Below are positions 16,415-24,497 of a stretch of 64,000 nucleotides of DNA, piece after piece; within the stretch, counting starts at the first letter, position 1, and every line of letters starts with the position of its first letter. A program made the position numbers and the translations under genes. The notes under the pieces are model-generated. The model saw nothing but the letters and a program-made list of their open reading frames with translations, made no database searches and was not told the DNA's origin. The stretch comes from an uncultured Acidaminococcus sp. (lineage in GTDB: Bacteria > Bacillota > Negativicutes > Acidaminococcales > Acidaminococcaceae): NCBI GenBank assembly GCA_900315205.1, contig OMYF01000012.1:49736-113735 (forward strand), read 5' to 3'.

Positions 16415-17947
16415 ATGGAGAACGTATATGATTTAGTCAACGAATTTTATAGGAATGATGAAGGCTGGGATTACGTTCTTGCTCACAGTGATGTCGAGGC
16501 TTTTCTGCGCAGGCTGGCCTGGCAGGGCGTCAGGGACCGGGAGCTGAAAAAACACTGGACCCACATCATGATGCTCTGTATTTACATGGAAAATGCGGAT
16601 ATCCTCCTGGATGAGATCGTGGCGGATACCCTTGTGGATGCAGTGTCCTGGTGTGCCCGCTATGTGGTGGATTTCACGATTTCCTACAGGTCGGTCAAGG
16701 CCTTCCTGGATACGATCGGGCAGTTCTTTGTCTTCATGAAAGAAGAAGGCCGGCTGGAAAGCAGTGTCGCGCCTTATCTGGCGGAACAGATGCTGCTCAA
16801 TGATGACGGCACCGTCGCTATAGTGGATAGTGACGGTTCTTTTCTGCCCGGTGAGAAGGACCGGGAGGAAAAGACCGCACCGCCGCCGATGGGACGGATT
16901 TTCCTGAATGCCGACAAGGCACTGGAAGGTCTTATGGAGGAAATCCATAAATTTTTCCAGAACAGCCGGTTCAACCTGGATCTTGACCGTGCGGTCAGCT
17001 TCTACAACGATGCCACCGGCCGGATCGATCCGGACGGCCCGGGCGCGGATGAATACTGGCGCGGTTTCTGGGATTATTTCCTTTTTGACTATCATATGCG
17101 TATCGAGGACGATACGCCTCTGGAGTGTTTCCGTACTTCCACGGTGACTGCCTATCCCAATCTCCTGCAGGAGATGTGCGGTGCCCATATGAGTCTCTTC
17201 ACCATTGAGAACGAAGTGGATGTGGACCGCTATTACTGTCAGGATTTCATGGATTACAATTCCTATCTCCTCGTTTTCAGCCTGGCGCCGGACGAGGATC
17301 CGAAAAAGCTGGTCTTCATGGAAAACCTTTTTGACAACCGGAGCCTGGGCATGAATTTCCTGCAGCGCTATGAGCTGCAGCCCATGGCCCGGCGGCGCCT
17401 GAAAGAAGTCCTGGAGGCCTGTCTGGAATGGTACCGTGTGCAGGAGCCGGATGCGGTCTGGCGGGATTTCATGACGCGCCATCCTCTGGTCAGCCGCAAA
17501 GTCATCCGGAAAATCGAGGCCAATCCGGCGGCCGTCGTGTTTCCTTATGAACTGACCGGCCGCGACCGTCTCTACCGGCCGCCGGTCCTGGAGGAAACGC
17601 TCTCTCCCGTGGAGAAGCTCCTCCAGGGGATGCTGTCCGTTACGCGCTTCAGTACGTTCGATTTTACCCTGATGCGCCGGATGTGGGCGGACTTCAAACG
17701 TGCCGGCGGCAGCGAGCAGCACTATGGTCCCGCATTCTGGGCTTCCGCCGTCATTGAGAATTTCCTCGAGATCAATGAAAAAAGGGCTGCCCGTTTCCAG
17801 CCTTTCTTCCTGGAAGCCATGGGACTGAACCATTGCAACCTGACGAGTGCCTACATGGACATCCGGAATTGTCTGGGAATCCGTCCGTCGGATCCCCGTT
17901 ATCTTAATGAAAGGGGCTTTCTGATGCTCTTTTCCCGTTATGTATAA
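16415..17947 (+). CDS. Protein of unknown function, 510 residues
   Basis: I do not recognise a family. The protein is acidic and unusually rich in Phe, Tyr, Trp and Met (for example EYWRGFWDYFLFDYHMR near residues 211-227). It has no signal peptide, no hydrophobic stretch long enough for a membrane segment and no nucleotide-binding motif. Helical segments dominate, and the middle region around residues 130-155 (acidic, Pro-rich) looks like a linker between two halves. Codon use is native and continuous, so the gene is real. The ATG at 16415 has GGAGAG eight bases upstream. It lies between nth and a zinc-ribbon membrane protein on the same strand, probably in one operon. Confidence 0.75.
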   Translation: MENVYDLVNEFYRNDEGWDYVLAHSDVEAFLRRLAWQGVRDRELKKHWTHIMMLCIYMENADILLDEIVADTLVDAVSWCARYVVDFTISYRSVKAFLDTIGQFFVFMKEEGRLESSVAPYLAEQMLLNDDGTVAIVDSDGSFLPGEKDREEKTAPPPMGRIFLNADKALEGLMEEIHKFFQNSRFNLDLDRAVSFYNDATGRIDPDGPGADEYWRGFWDYFLFDYHMRIEDDTPLECFRTSTVTAYPNLLQEMCGAHMSLFTIENEVDVDRYYCQDFMDYNSYLLVFSLAPDEDPKKLVFMENLFDNRSLGMNFLQRYELQPMARRRLKEVLEACLEWYRVQEPDAVWRDFMTRHPLVSRKVIRKIEANPAAVVFPYELTGRDRLYRPPVLEETLSPVEKLLQGMLSVTRFSTFDFTLMRRMWADFKRAGGSEQHYGPAFWASAVIENFLEINEKRAARFQPFFLEAMGLNHCNLTSAYMDIRNCLGIRPSDPRYLNERGFLMLFSRYV

Positions 17948-17965
17948 GGAAGGCAGGAACCAGAA

Positions 17966-18352
17966 ATGATATGCAGTCGGTGTGGACTGGAGTATCCCGA
18001 CGATATGACGGAATGCCCGGGCTGCCACGCTCCCAATGAAAATATAGAAGCACAGGTGCTGACCGATTCGGAACGGGATTCCTTTACAGGTGTCACCATT
18101 GATGCCGGAGACGGTGATCCTGACCGTTTTACGATACAGGATGATGAGCCCGGGAAAACGGGGAAGGCCGGAAAGACAGCAGGATTCCTGAAGACAATCC
18201 TGACGCGTCACGGATGGCTGCTGCGGCTTTGCATCATCCTCAGCCTCGCTGTCATTGCGGCGGGAGCGTTTTTCTTCCTGCTTCCGGCTTTTGCCTTCGT
18301 GGCCATCGCGGCGCTTGTCGTCTATGGATTGAACCGCCTCTTCGGCAGGTAG
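17966..18352 (+). CDS. Zinc-ribbon protein with C-terminal membrane segments
   Basis: 128 residues. It begins with a short zinc ribbon (CSRCGLEYPDDMTECPGC, CxxC...CxxC at residues 3-20), then an acidic, probably disordered linker, and ends in about 40 hydrophobic residues likely to cross the membrane twice (LCIILSLAVIAAGAFFFLL; FVAIAALVVYGL). The ribbon would face the cytoplasm. Function unknown; such proteins often act as membrane adaptors. It starts 18 bases after the 510-residue gene. Confidence 0.75.
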   Translation: MICSRCGLEYPDDMTECPGCHAPNENIEAQVLTDSERDSFTGVTIDAGDGDPDRFTIQDDEPGKTGKAGKTAGFLKTILTRHGWLLRLCIILSLAVIAAGAFFFLLPAFAFVAIAALVVYGLNRLFGR

Positions 18353-18378
18353 CCGGCAGTGGCTGTACAAAAAATTGC

Positions 18379-18407
18379 TTTAAATTAATGCGTGAATAGT
18401 GTATAAT
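18379..18407 (+). promoter_or_regulatory. Promoter of the butyrate operon (thl)
   Basis: TTTAAA (18379-18384), 17-bp spacer, TATAAT (18402-18407). It lies about 135 bases before the thiolase start. Confidence 0.7.
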
Positions 18408-18435
18408 CGATATGTAACCATTGATATAGGTAAAA

Positions 18436-18512
18436 ACTGATGGGGAGACCCGTCAGTCCGGGATCTTCGCTCTCGCGAGGCTGAAGAATCCCAGATCGAT
18501 GCACTGGCATCG
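18436..18512 (+). promoter_or_regulatory. Three consecutive hairpins in the thiolase leader
   Basis: ACTGATGGG pairs with CCCGTCAGT around a GAGA loop (18436-18457). GGGAT pairs with ATCCC, with further inner pairs, at 18460-18492. CGATGC pairs with GCATCG at 18497-18512. No T-run follows, so these are not terminators. They may protect a highly expressed mRNA or bind a regulator. Confidence 0.55.
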
Positions 18513-18541
18513 AAATATAAAAATGGAAAGGTGATAGTGTT

Positions 18542-19729
18542 ATGCGAGAAGTGGTAATTGTTAGTGCTGTAAGAACTGCCATTGGTAAGTTCGGTGGTAC
18601 GCTGGCTCCTTTTTCTGCTCCGGAACTGGGCGCTGTCGTTATCAAGGAAGCTCTGAACAGAGCTAACGTGAAGCCGGAAATGGTGGATGAACTCATTTTT
18701 GGTAACGTGCTGCAAGCCGGCCTGGGTCAGAACCCTGCCAGACAGGCTGCCATCAAGGCAGGTCTGCCTGTGGAAGTTCCTTCCTTTACGGTCAACAAGG
18801 TCTGCGGTTCCGGCCTGAAGAGTGTGGAACTGGCTGCACAGTCCATTATCGCCGGCGACAACGAAATCGTTGTGGCAGGTGGTATGGAAAGCATGACCAA
18901 CGCTCCGTTCGCTACGACTGCCAAAGCTCGTTGGGGCCTGCGCATGGGCGATACCAAACTGGTCGACATCATGATCAAGGATGGCCTGTGGGATGCTTTC
19001 AACAACTACCATATGGGCATCACTTCTGAAAACGTTGCTGAAAGATTCAACGTTACCAGAGAAGAACAGGATGAAGTATCCGTCCGTTCTCAGGAAAGAG
19101 CCGTTGCCGCGATCAAATCCGGCGCTTTCAAAGACGAAATCGTTCCTGTAACGTATAAAGACAGAAAGAAAGGGGAAATCGTCTTCGATACGGATGAATT
19201 CCCGAGAGAAGGCACCAACATGGCTGCCCTGGCCAAACTGAAACCGGCCTTCAAGAAGGACGGCGGCACTGTAACCGCCGGCAACGCTTCCGGTCTGAAC
19301 GACGGCGCTGCTGCCCTCGTGATTATGAGCGCTGACAAAGCCAAGGAACTCGGCCTGAAACCGATGGCCAAGATCCTGTCCTACGCTTCTGCCGGTGTGG
19401 ATCCTGCCATCATGGGCATCGGCCCTGTCCCTGCAAGCCGCAAGGCACTGGGCAAGGTCAACCTGAAGGTGGAAGATATGGACCTCATCGAAGCCAACGA
19501 AGCTTTTGCAGCCCAGTTCGTCGAAGTCGGCCGTGAACTGAACTTCGATCCTGAAAAAGTCAACGTCAATGGCGGCGCCATCGCACTGGGTCACCCGATC
19601 GGTGCTTCCGGTGCCCGTATCCTGGTAACCCTGCTGTATGCTCTGAAACACAGAAACAAGAAACTCGGTCTTGCTACGCTGTGCATCGGCGGCGGTATGG
19701 GTACTGCCACTGTTATTGAAATGCTCTAA
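18542..19729 (+). CDS. thlA: Acetyl-CoA C-acetyltransferase (thiolase)
   Basis: 395 residues, biosynthetic thiolase. The acylated cysteine is C88 in [12 protein letters not shown]; the general-base region [11 protein letters not shown] is near residue 350 and the second cysteine is in [11 protein letters not shown] near 380. It condenses two acetyl-CoA to acetoacetyl-CoA, the first step of butyrate formation. Codons are strongly biased (GCT, AAC, GAA, ATC), as in very highly expressed genes, and unlike the upstream genes. RBS AAAGGTGA precedes the ATG. Confidence 0.96.
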   Translation: MREVVIVSAVRTAIGKFGGTLAPFSAPELGAVVIKEALNRANVKPEMVDELIFGNVLQAGLGQNPARQAAIKAGLPVEVPSFTVNKVCGSGLKSVELAAQSIIAGDNEIVVAGGMESMTNAPFATTAKARWGLRMGDTKLVDIMIKDGLWDAFNNYHMGITSENVAERFNVTREEQDEVSVRSQERAVAAIKSGAFKDEIVPVTYKDRKKGEIVFDTDEFPREGTNMAALAKLKPAFKKDGGTVTAGNASGLNDGAAALVIMSADKAKELGLKPMAKILSYASAGVDPAIMGIGPVPASRKALGKVNLKVEDMDLIEANEAFAAQFVEVGRELNFDPEKVNVNGGAIALGHPIGASGARILVTLLYALKHRNKKLGLATLCIGGGMGTATVIEML

Positions 19730-19741
19730 GCAAATCACGGT

Positions 19742-19794
19742 ACAACAGGCAGTCCGGAACATATTGCTCCGGATTGCCGGTTGTTCTGTTTTTT
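19742..19794 (+). terminator. Terminator (possibly partial) between thl and bcd
   Basis: ACAACAGGCAGTCCGGA pairs, with two imperfect positions, with TCCGGATTGCCGGTTGT, followed by TTTTTT. It would lower expression of bcd-hbd-crt relative to thl, or bcd has its own promoter in the following 55 bases. Confidence 0.75.
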
Positions 19795-19848
19795 AAACAC
19801 ATTGAATGTCCGGTTTAGATGTGAATGTAAAAGAAAGAGGGTATTGAA

Positions 19849-21000
19849 GTGGATTTTAGACTGACTGAAGACCAGGAAATGATTAAACAACAGGCTCATG
19901 ATTTTGCTGACAGATTCCTTGCCAAGACTGTGGCAGAACGCGACAAGAACCATGTGTTCGACCGTGCCCTGATGGACGAAATGGCCGCCAACGGCTTTTT
20001 CGGCATCTGCTTCCCTGAAGAATACGATGGCCTGGGCCTCGATGTCCTGAGCTATATCCTGGCAGTGGAAGAACTGTCCAAGGTCGATGACGGCGCCGGC
20101 ATTACTCTGTCCGCCTGCGTGTCCCTGTGCGCAACCCCGATCTTTATGTTCGGTACGGAAGAACAGAAGAAGAAATATCTGGCTCCGATCTGCCGCGGCG
20201 AAAAGCTTGGCGCTTTCGGCCTGACCGAACCGGGTGCCGGTACGGATGCTGCCGGCCAGCAGACCACTGCTGTCCTGAAGGGTGACAAGTACATCCTGAA
20301 CGGCTCCAAGATCTTCATCACCAACGGCAAGGAAGCTGATACGTATGTAATCTTTGCCATGACCGACAAGAGCAAGGGTGTCCATGGCATTTCCGCCTTC
20401 ATCGTGGAAAAAGGCTTCCCCGGCTTCAAGTTCGGCAAGATCGAAGACAAGATGGGCGGTCATACCTCCATTACGGCTGAACTCGTATTCGAAGACTGCG
20501 AAGTTCCTAAGGAAAACCTGCTCGGCGAAGAAGGCCAGGGCTTCATCATCGCCATGGAAACCCTCGACGGCGGCCGTATCGGCGTAGCCGCTCAGGCTCT
20601 GGGCATTGCAGAAGGCGCTCTGGATGCCGCTGTGAAGTATTCCAAGGAACGTGAACAGTTCGGCCGTCCTATCAGCAAGTTCCAGGCTATCAGCTTCAAA
20701 CTGGCTGACATGAAGATGAAGATCGATGCTGCCCGTTACCTCGTTTACCATGCAGCCTTCCTGAAGGATCAGCACGGCGATTACAGTGCTCCTGCCGCAG
20801 AAGCCAAGTGCTTCGCTTCTGACGTTGCCATGGCTGTGACCACGGATGCTGTCCAGGTATTCGGCGGCTATGGCTACACGGTGGATTACCCTGTGGAACG
20901 CTTCATGCGCAACGCCAAGATCACCCAGATCTACGAAGGCACCAACGAAGTTCAGCGTCTGGTCATTTCCCGCAGCCTGCTTGCTGACAAAAAGAAATAA
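19849..21000 (+). CDS. bcd: Acyl-CoA dehydrogenase, short-chain (butyryl-CoA type)
   Basis: 383 residues. Acyl-CoA dehydrogenase signatures are present: GAFGLTEPGAGTDA (~120-133), GREQFGRPIS-type REQFGRPISKFQ, and VFGGYGYTVDYPVERFMRNAKITQIYEGTNEVQ with the catalytic-base Glu in YEGT (~residue 363). It binds FAD and reduces crotonyl-CoA to butyryl-CoA, probably with EtfAB in a bifurcating complex; no etf genes are in the window. The start is GTG 19849 with AAAGAGGG upstream. It shows the same high-expression codon bias as thl. Confidence 0.93.
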   Translation: MDFRLTEDQEMIKQQAHDFADRFLAKTVAERDKNHVFDRALMDEMAANGFFGICFPEEYDGLGLDVLSYILAVEELSKVDDGAGITLSACVSLCATPIFMFGTEEQKKKYLAPICRGEKLGAFGLTEPGAGTDAAGQQTTAVLKGDKYILNGSKIFITNGKEADTYVIFAMTDKSKGVHGISAFIVEKGFPGFKFGKIEDKMGGHTSITAELVFEDCEVPKENLLGEEGQGFIIAMETLDGGRIGVAAQALGIAEGALDAAVKYSKEREQFGRPISKFQAISFKLADMKMKIDAARYLVYHAAFLKDQHGDYSAPAAEAKCFASDVAMAVTTDAVQVFGGYGYTVDYPVERFMRNAKITQIYEGTNEVQRLVISRSLLADKKK

Positions 21001-21069
21001 TTCCTGCATCTGATTAAGACTTATACCAGTTTCTGAAGAGAATTGAATAAGTAAAGGAGATAATTCACT

Positions 21070-21930
21070 ATGGCAATCAAGAAAGTAATGGTTCTTGGTA
21101 CCGGCCAAATGGGCAGCGGTATCGCTCAAGTTTTTGCCAGCCACGGAATTGATGCTTATTTACGTTCCAGAAAAGAAGCTTCTGTGGAAAAGGCTCTCGC
21201 CAGAATCGAAAAGGGCCTGAACCGCAATGTGGAAAAGGGCCGTATCACGGAAGAACAAAAAGCTGATACGCTGGCTCATCTGCATGGTGTAGTTGAACTG
21301 ACTGAAGAAACCTGCAAGGTTGATCTTATTGTTGAATCTGTTGCAGAAGATCTTCCTGTCAAGGAAGATATCCTGAGCACCGTAGGGAAACTGGCTCCTG
21401 CTGACACGATCATCGCCAGCAACACCTCTTCCGTTTCCATTACGCTGCTGGGAAATTATTCCGGCAGACCGGAAAAATTCATCGGCATGCACTTCTTCAA
21501 CCCGGCTCCTGTGATGAAGCTGGTCGAAGTGACCAAGGGCCTGGCTACTTCTGACGAGACCTTCACGGTCATCAGAGACCTCGCTTCTGAAGTCGGCAAG
21601 ACTCCGGTTGCTGTCCACGATTCCGCCGGATTCGTCGGCAACAGGATCATGATCCCGATGATCAACGAAGCAATCTTTACCCTGATGGAAGGCGTAGCCA
21701 GCAAGGAAGATATCGATGCAGTCGCCAAACTCGGATTCAACCATCCGATGGGACCTCTGGCTCTGTCCGACCTGATCGGCAACGATACGGTACTGGCTAT
21801 CATGGAAGTCCTCTATGATCAGTTCGGTGATCAGAAGTACCGTCCGTGCCCGCTGCTCCGCAAGATGGTCGAAGCCGGCTATCTGGGCCGCAAGTCCGGC
21901 AAGGGCTTCTACGAATACAATAAGAAATAA
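21070..21930 (+). CDS. hbd: 3-hydroxybutyryl-CoA dehydrogenase
   Basis: 286 residues. The NAD(P)-binding Rossmann motif GTGQMGSGIAQ is at residues 10-20, the catalytic His is in FIGMHFFNPAPVMKLVEV, and HDSAGFVGNR leads into the C-terminal dimerisation domain. It reduces acetoacetyl-CoA to 3-hydroxybutyryl-CoA. AAAGGAGATAA precedes the ATG. crt follows after 15 bases. Confidence 0.96.
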   Translation: MAIKKVMVLGTGQMGSGIAQVFASHGIDAYLRSRKEASVEKALARIEKGLNRNVEKGRITEEQKADTLAHLHGVVELTEETCKVDLIVESVAEDLPVKEDILSTVGKLAPADTIIASNTSSVSITLLGNYSGRPEKFIGMHFFNPAPVMKLVEVTKGLATSDETFTVIRDLASEVGKTPVAVHDSAGFVGNRIMIPMINEAIFTLMEGVASKEDIDAVAKLGFNHPMGPLALSDLIGNDTVLAIMEVLYDQFGDQKYRPCPLLRKMVEAGYLGRKSGKGFYEYNKK

Positions 21931-21945
21931 TAGGTGGTGTGTGGA

Positions 21946-22734
21946 ATGTTCGAGTATAAAAATCTGCTCGTAACCACGTCCGACGATGGGATCACCACTG
22001 TGACCATCAATCGTCCCAAGGCTCTGAATGCCCTGGACAGCCAGACTCTGGATGAGATGAAGGACTGCTTCACCCGTCTGAAGGCAGATGCTGCCACCAG
22101 GGCGGTCATCATCACCGGGGCAGGCTCCAAGGCCTTTGTGGCCGGTGCTGACCTCGCTGAAATGAGCAAACTCAGTGCTGCGGAGGGCATGGCGTTTTCC
22201 ACGCTGGGCCATGAGGTATTCGACATGATCGAAAGCCTGCCGGTCCCCGTCGTGGCTGCTGTGAATGGCTTCGCTCTGGGCGGAGGATGTGAACTCGCAC
22301 TGTCCTGTGATTTCCGTTATGCTTCTGAAACGGCCAAGTTCGGCCAGCCGGAAGTCAATTACGGGATCATCCCCGGTTTTGGCGGGACTCAGAGACTGGC
22401 CCGTCTTGTGGGCTCCGGTGTTGCGAAGGAAGCAATCTATACGGGTGCTTTCTTTGATGCACAGGAAGCGTACCGCATCGGTCTGGTCAATAAAGTCACC
22501 AAACCGGAAGAACTGATCCCTGCCTGTGAAGAAGTCCTCAGGAAGATCCTGAAGAAAGGGCCTTTTGCGATTTCCCAGGCAAAGGATGCCATCAACAATG
22601 GCCTGAATATGGACCTCGAGTCCGGTCTTCGTTATGAAGCCCAGGCCTTCGGTGCATGCTTTGCTACAAAGGATCAAAAGGAAGGCATGGCTGCTTTCCT
22701 GGAGAAACGGAAACCGACCTTTACCGGCAAGTAA
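21946..22734 (+). CDS. crt: Enoyl-CoA hydratase (crotonase)
   Basis: 262 residues, crotonase fold. The oxyanion-hole segments are KAFVAGADLAEM and NGFALGGGCELALSCD, and the catalytic Glu pair lies in the latter and in GQPEVNYGIIPGFGGTQRL. It dehydrates 3-hydroxybutyryl-CoA to crotonyl-CoA, linking hbd to bcd. ATG 21946 was chosen because AGGTGG lies eight bases upstream; a GTG at 21934 has no site. Last gene of the butyrate module. Confidence 0.95.
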   Translation: MFEYKNLLVTTSDDGITTVTINRPKALNALDSQTLDEMKDCFTRLKADAATRAVIITGAGSKAFVAGADLAEMSKLSAAEGMAFSTLGHEVFDMIESLPVPVVAAVNGFALGGGCELALSCDFRYASETAKFGQPEVNYGIIPGFGGTQRLARLVGSGVAKEAIYTGAFFDAQEAYRIGLVNKVTKPEELIPACEEVLRKILKKGPFAISQAKDAINNGLNMDLESGLRYEAQAFGACFATKDQKEGMAAFLEKRKPTFTGK

Positions 22735-22750
22735 CCCGAATCCATATGTG

Positions 22751-22803
22751 AACAGACCGTGGGGGAATGAGAAATCGTTCCTCTGCGGTCTGTTTGCTTT
22801 TCC
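22751..22803 (+). terminator. Terminator after crt
   Basis: AACAGACCG (22751-22759) pairs with CGGTCTGTT (22786-22794), with inner GGGGAA/TTCCTC pairing, then a T-rich tail. Confidence 0.8.
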
Positions 22804-22883
22804 ATCCTGCTGCAAAAACGGGTGGTGCATGCCCGTCCTGATGTTGCAGCAGGATCGATTGCACGGATTTTTCACAGGGACTG

Positions 22884-22892
22884 TGCTATACT
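22884..22892 (+). promoter_or_regulatory. Extended -10 promoter of the M18 aminopeptidase gene
   Basis: TGC TATACT at 22884-22892, with no clear -35. It lies 35 bases before the start codon. Confidence 0.55.
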
Positions 22893-22926
22893 GAAAAAGT
22901 CCAATACTTATGAAGGAGGCATGATC

Positions 22927-24300
22927 ATGCAACAACCTTACAGCAGAACAGAGTCCGTCTGGCAGCGGATGGATGAGGCAGAACGTGCTGCCGTCATGGC
23001 TTATGGTGAGAGATATAAAGCGTTTCTGGACGCCGCCCGTACGGAAAGACTGGCGGCCCGGATCATCCTGGACAAGGCGGAAGAGGCCGGCTTCCGTCCT
23101 CTTTACGATATGGAAAGCCTGAAACCGGGCGACAAGGTTTACTGGAATCAGAAGGGCAAGTCCGTCATCCTGGCAGTCATCGGTCAGGAGCCGGTCCACG
23201 CGGGACTCAAGATCGTGGGTTCCCATATCGACGCACCCCGGCTGGATCTCAAGGGGAACCCCGTCCACGAACAGGATGGGCTCGTCTATTTCCGCACCCA
23301 TTATTACGGCGGCATCAAAAAATACCAGTGGCCCTGTATCCCGCTGGCACTGTGCGGAGTCATCTATACGAAAGAAGGCAGGAAACTGACTGTCAATATT
23401 GGCATGGATGAGAAGGATCCGGTCTTTTATATCACGGATCTCCTGATCCATCTGGCCCAGGACCAGATGAAGAAGACCCTTGCGGATGGCGTTACGGGTG
23501 AACAGCTCCAGGCTGTCATCGGTTCTTTGTCCGATAAGGACGAAAAAGTCAAGGATGCAGTCTTGAAGCTCCTGAAGGACCGCTACGGCATCGAGGAAGA
23601 AGACTTCACTTCGGCCGAACTGGAACTGGTCCCGGCCATGAAGAGCCGTGACGTCGGTTTCGACCGTTCCCTGATCGCGGCCTATGGCCAGGACGACCGG
23701 GTCTGTTCCTATGCCAATCTGGAAGCGATCCTCCATGCCGCACCGGGAGAAAAGACGCAGGTCGCACTTTTCACGGACAAAGAAGAAATCGGTTCCTACG
23801 GCAATACGGGAATGCAGTCCTCTTATTTTGCCAAATTTGTCATGAAACTCCTGGCTCTGCAGCAGGAGACATCACTCATCGGATTTTACGAGACCATGGA
23901 AAACAGCGAGATGCTCTCTGCCGATGTCAACAGCTGCCTGGATCCCATGTTCCCCGAAGTCATGGAAAAGGACAACTGTTCCCTCTGCGGCTACGGCGTT
24001 GCCCTGACCAAGTACACCGGCGCCCGCGGCAAGGGCGGCAGCAATGATGCCAACAGTGAATTCATCCAGAAAATCCGGGCGCTCTTTGATGCCAAAGGTG
24101 TGGGCTGGCAGATCGGCGAGCTCGGCAAGATCGACCAGGGCGGCGGCGGGACCATTGCGTTCATGCTGGCTGACTGGGGCTGCGAAGTCGTGGACTGCGG
24201 AACGGCCATGCTGAGCATGCATTCTCCTTATGATCTGCTCCATAAAGCCGATGCGTATGAAACCTGCCATGCGTACAAAGTATTTTTTGAAAGCCGGTAA
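22927..24300 (+). CDS. M18 family aminopeptidase
   Basis: 457 residues, typical of the bacterial M18 (aspartyl aminopeptidase/ApeA) family. Metal ligands are recognisable in GSHIDAPRLDL (His and Asp), FTDKEEIGSYG (Glu-Glu) and the C-terminal MLSMHSPYDLLHKAD (His). A probable binuclear zinc or cobalt site cleaves N-terminal acidic or neutral residues from peptides in the cytoplasm. Of two ATG codons, 22927 lies seven bases after AGGAGG and was chosen. Confidence 0.92.
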   Translation: MQQPYSRTESVWQRMDEAERAAVMAYGERYKAFLDAARTERLAARIILDKAEEAGFRPLYDMESLKPGDKVYWNQKGKSVILAVIGQEPVHAGLKIVGSHIDAPRLDLKGNPVHEQDGLVYFRTHYYGGIKKYQWPCIPLALCGVIYTKEGRKLTVNIGMDEKDPVFYITDLLIHLAQDQMKKTLADGVTGEQLQAVIGSLSDKDEKVKDAVLKLLKDRYGIEEEDFTSAELELVPAMKSRDVGFDRSLIAAYGQDDRVCSYANLEAILHAAPGEKTQVALFTDKEEIGSYGNTGMQSSYFAKFVMKLLALQQETSLIGFYETMENSEMLSADVNSCLDPMFPEVMEKDNCSLCGYGVALTKYTGARGKGGSNDANSEFIQKIRALFDAKGVGWQIGELGKIDQGGGGTIAFMLADWGCEVVDCGTAMLSMHSPYDLLHKADAYETCHAYKVFFESR

Positions 24301-24423
24301 CGTTTGAGGAGATTCTCCCTGCTTCCCGCAGGGACCGGAATCCATTTTTATCTGCTGCTTTGGATAAGGACATGCCGGGCATGGAGCTGTGCCCGATGCC
24401 GGAACAAACGGAACCCATACCAA

Positions 24424-24464
24424 AAGGGCGTGAAGAAATGAAGTTTCATTTTCTTCACGCCCTT
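24424..24464 (-). terminator. Convergent terminator between the aminopeptidase gene and rqcH
   Basis: AAGGGCGTGAAGAAA and its complement form a long stem (24424-24464). Short T-runs flank it, so it probably works mainly for rqcH on the minus strand. Confidence 0.7.
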
Positions 24465-24497
24465 CGTTTCGGCGGTATCTGGGTGCTGTTTTTGGGC

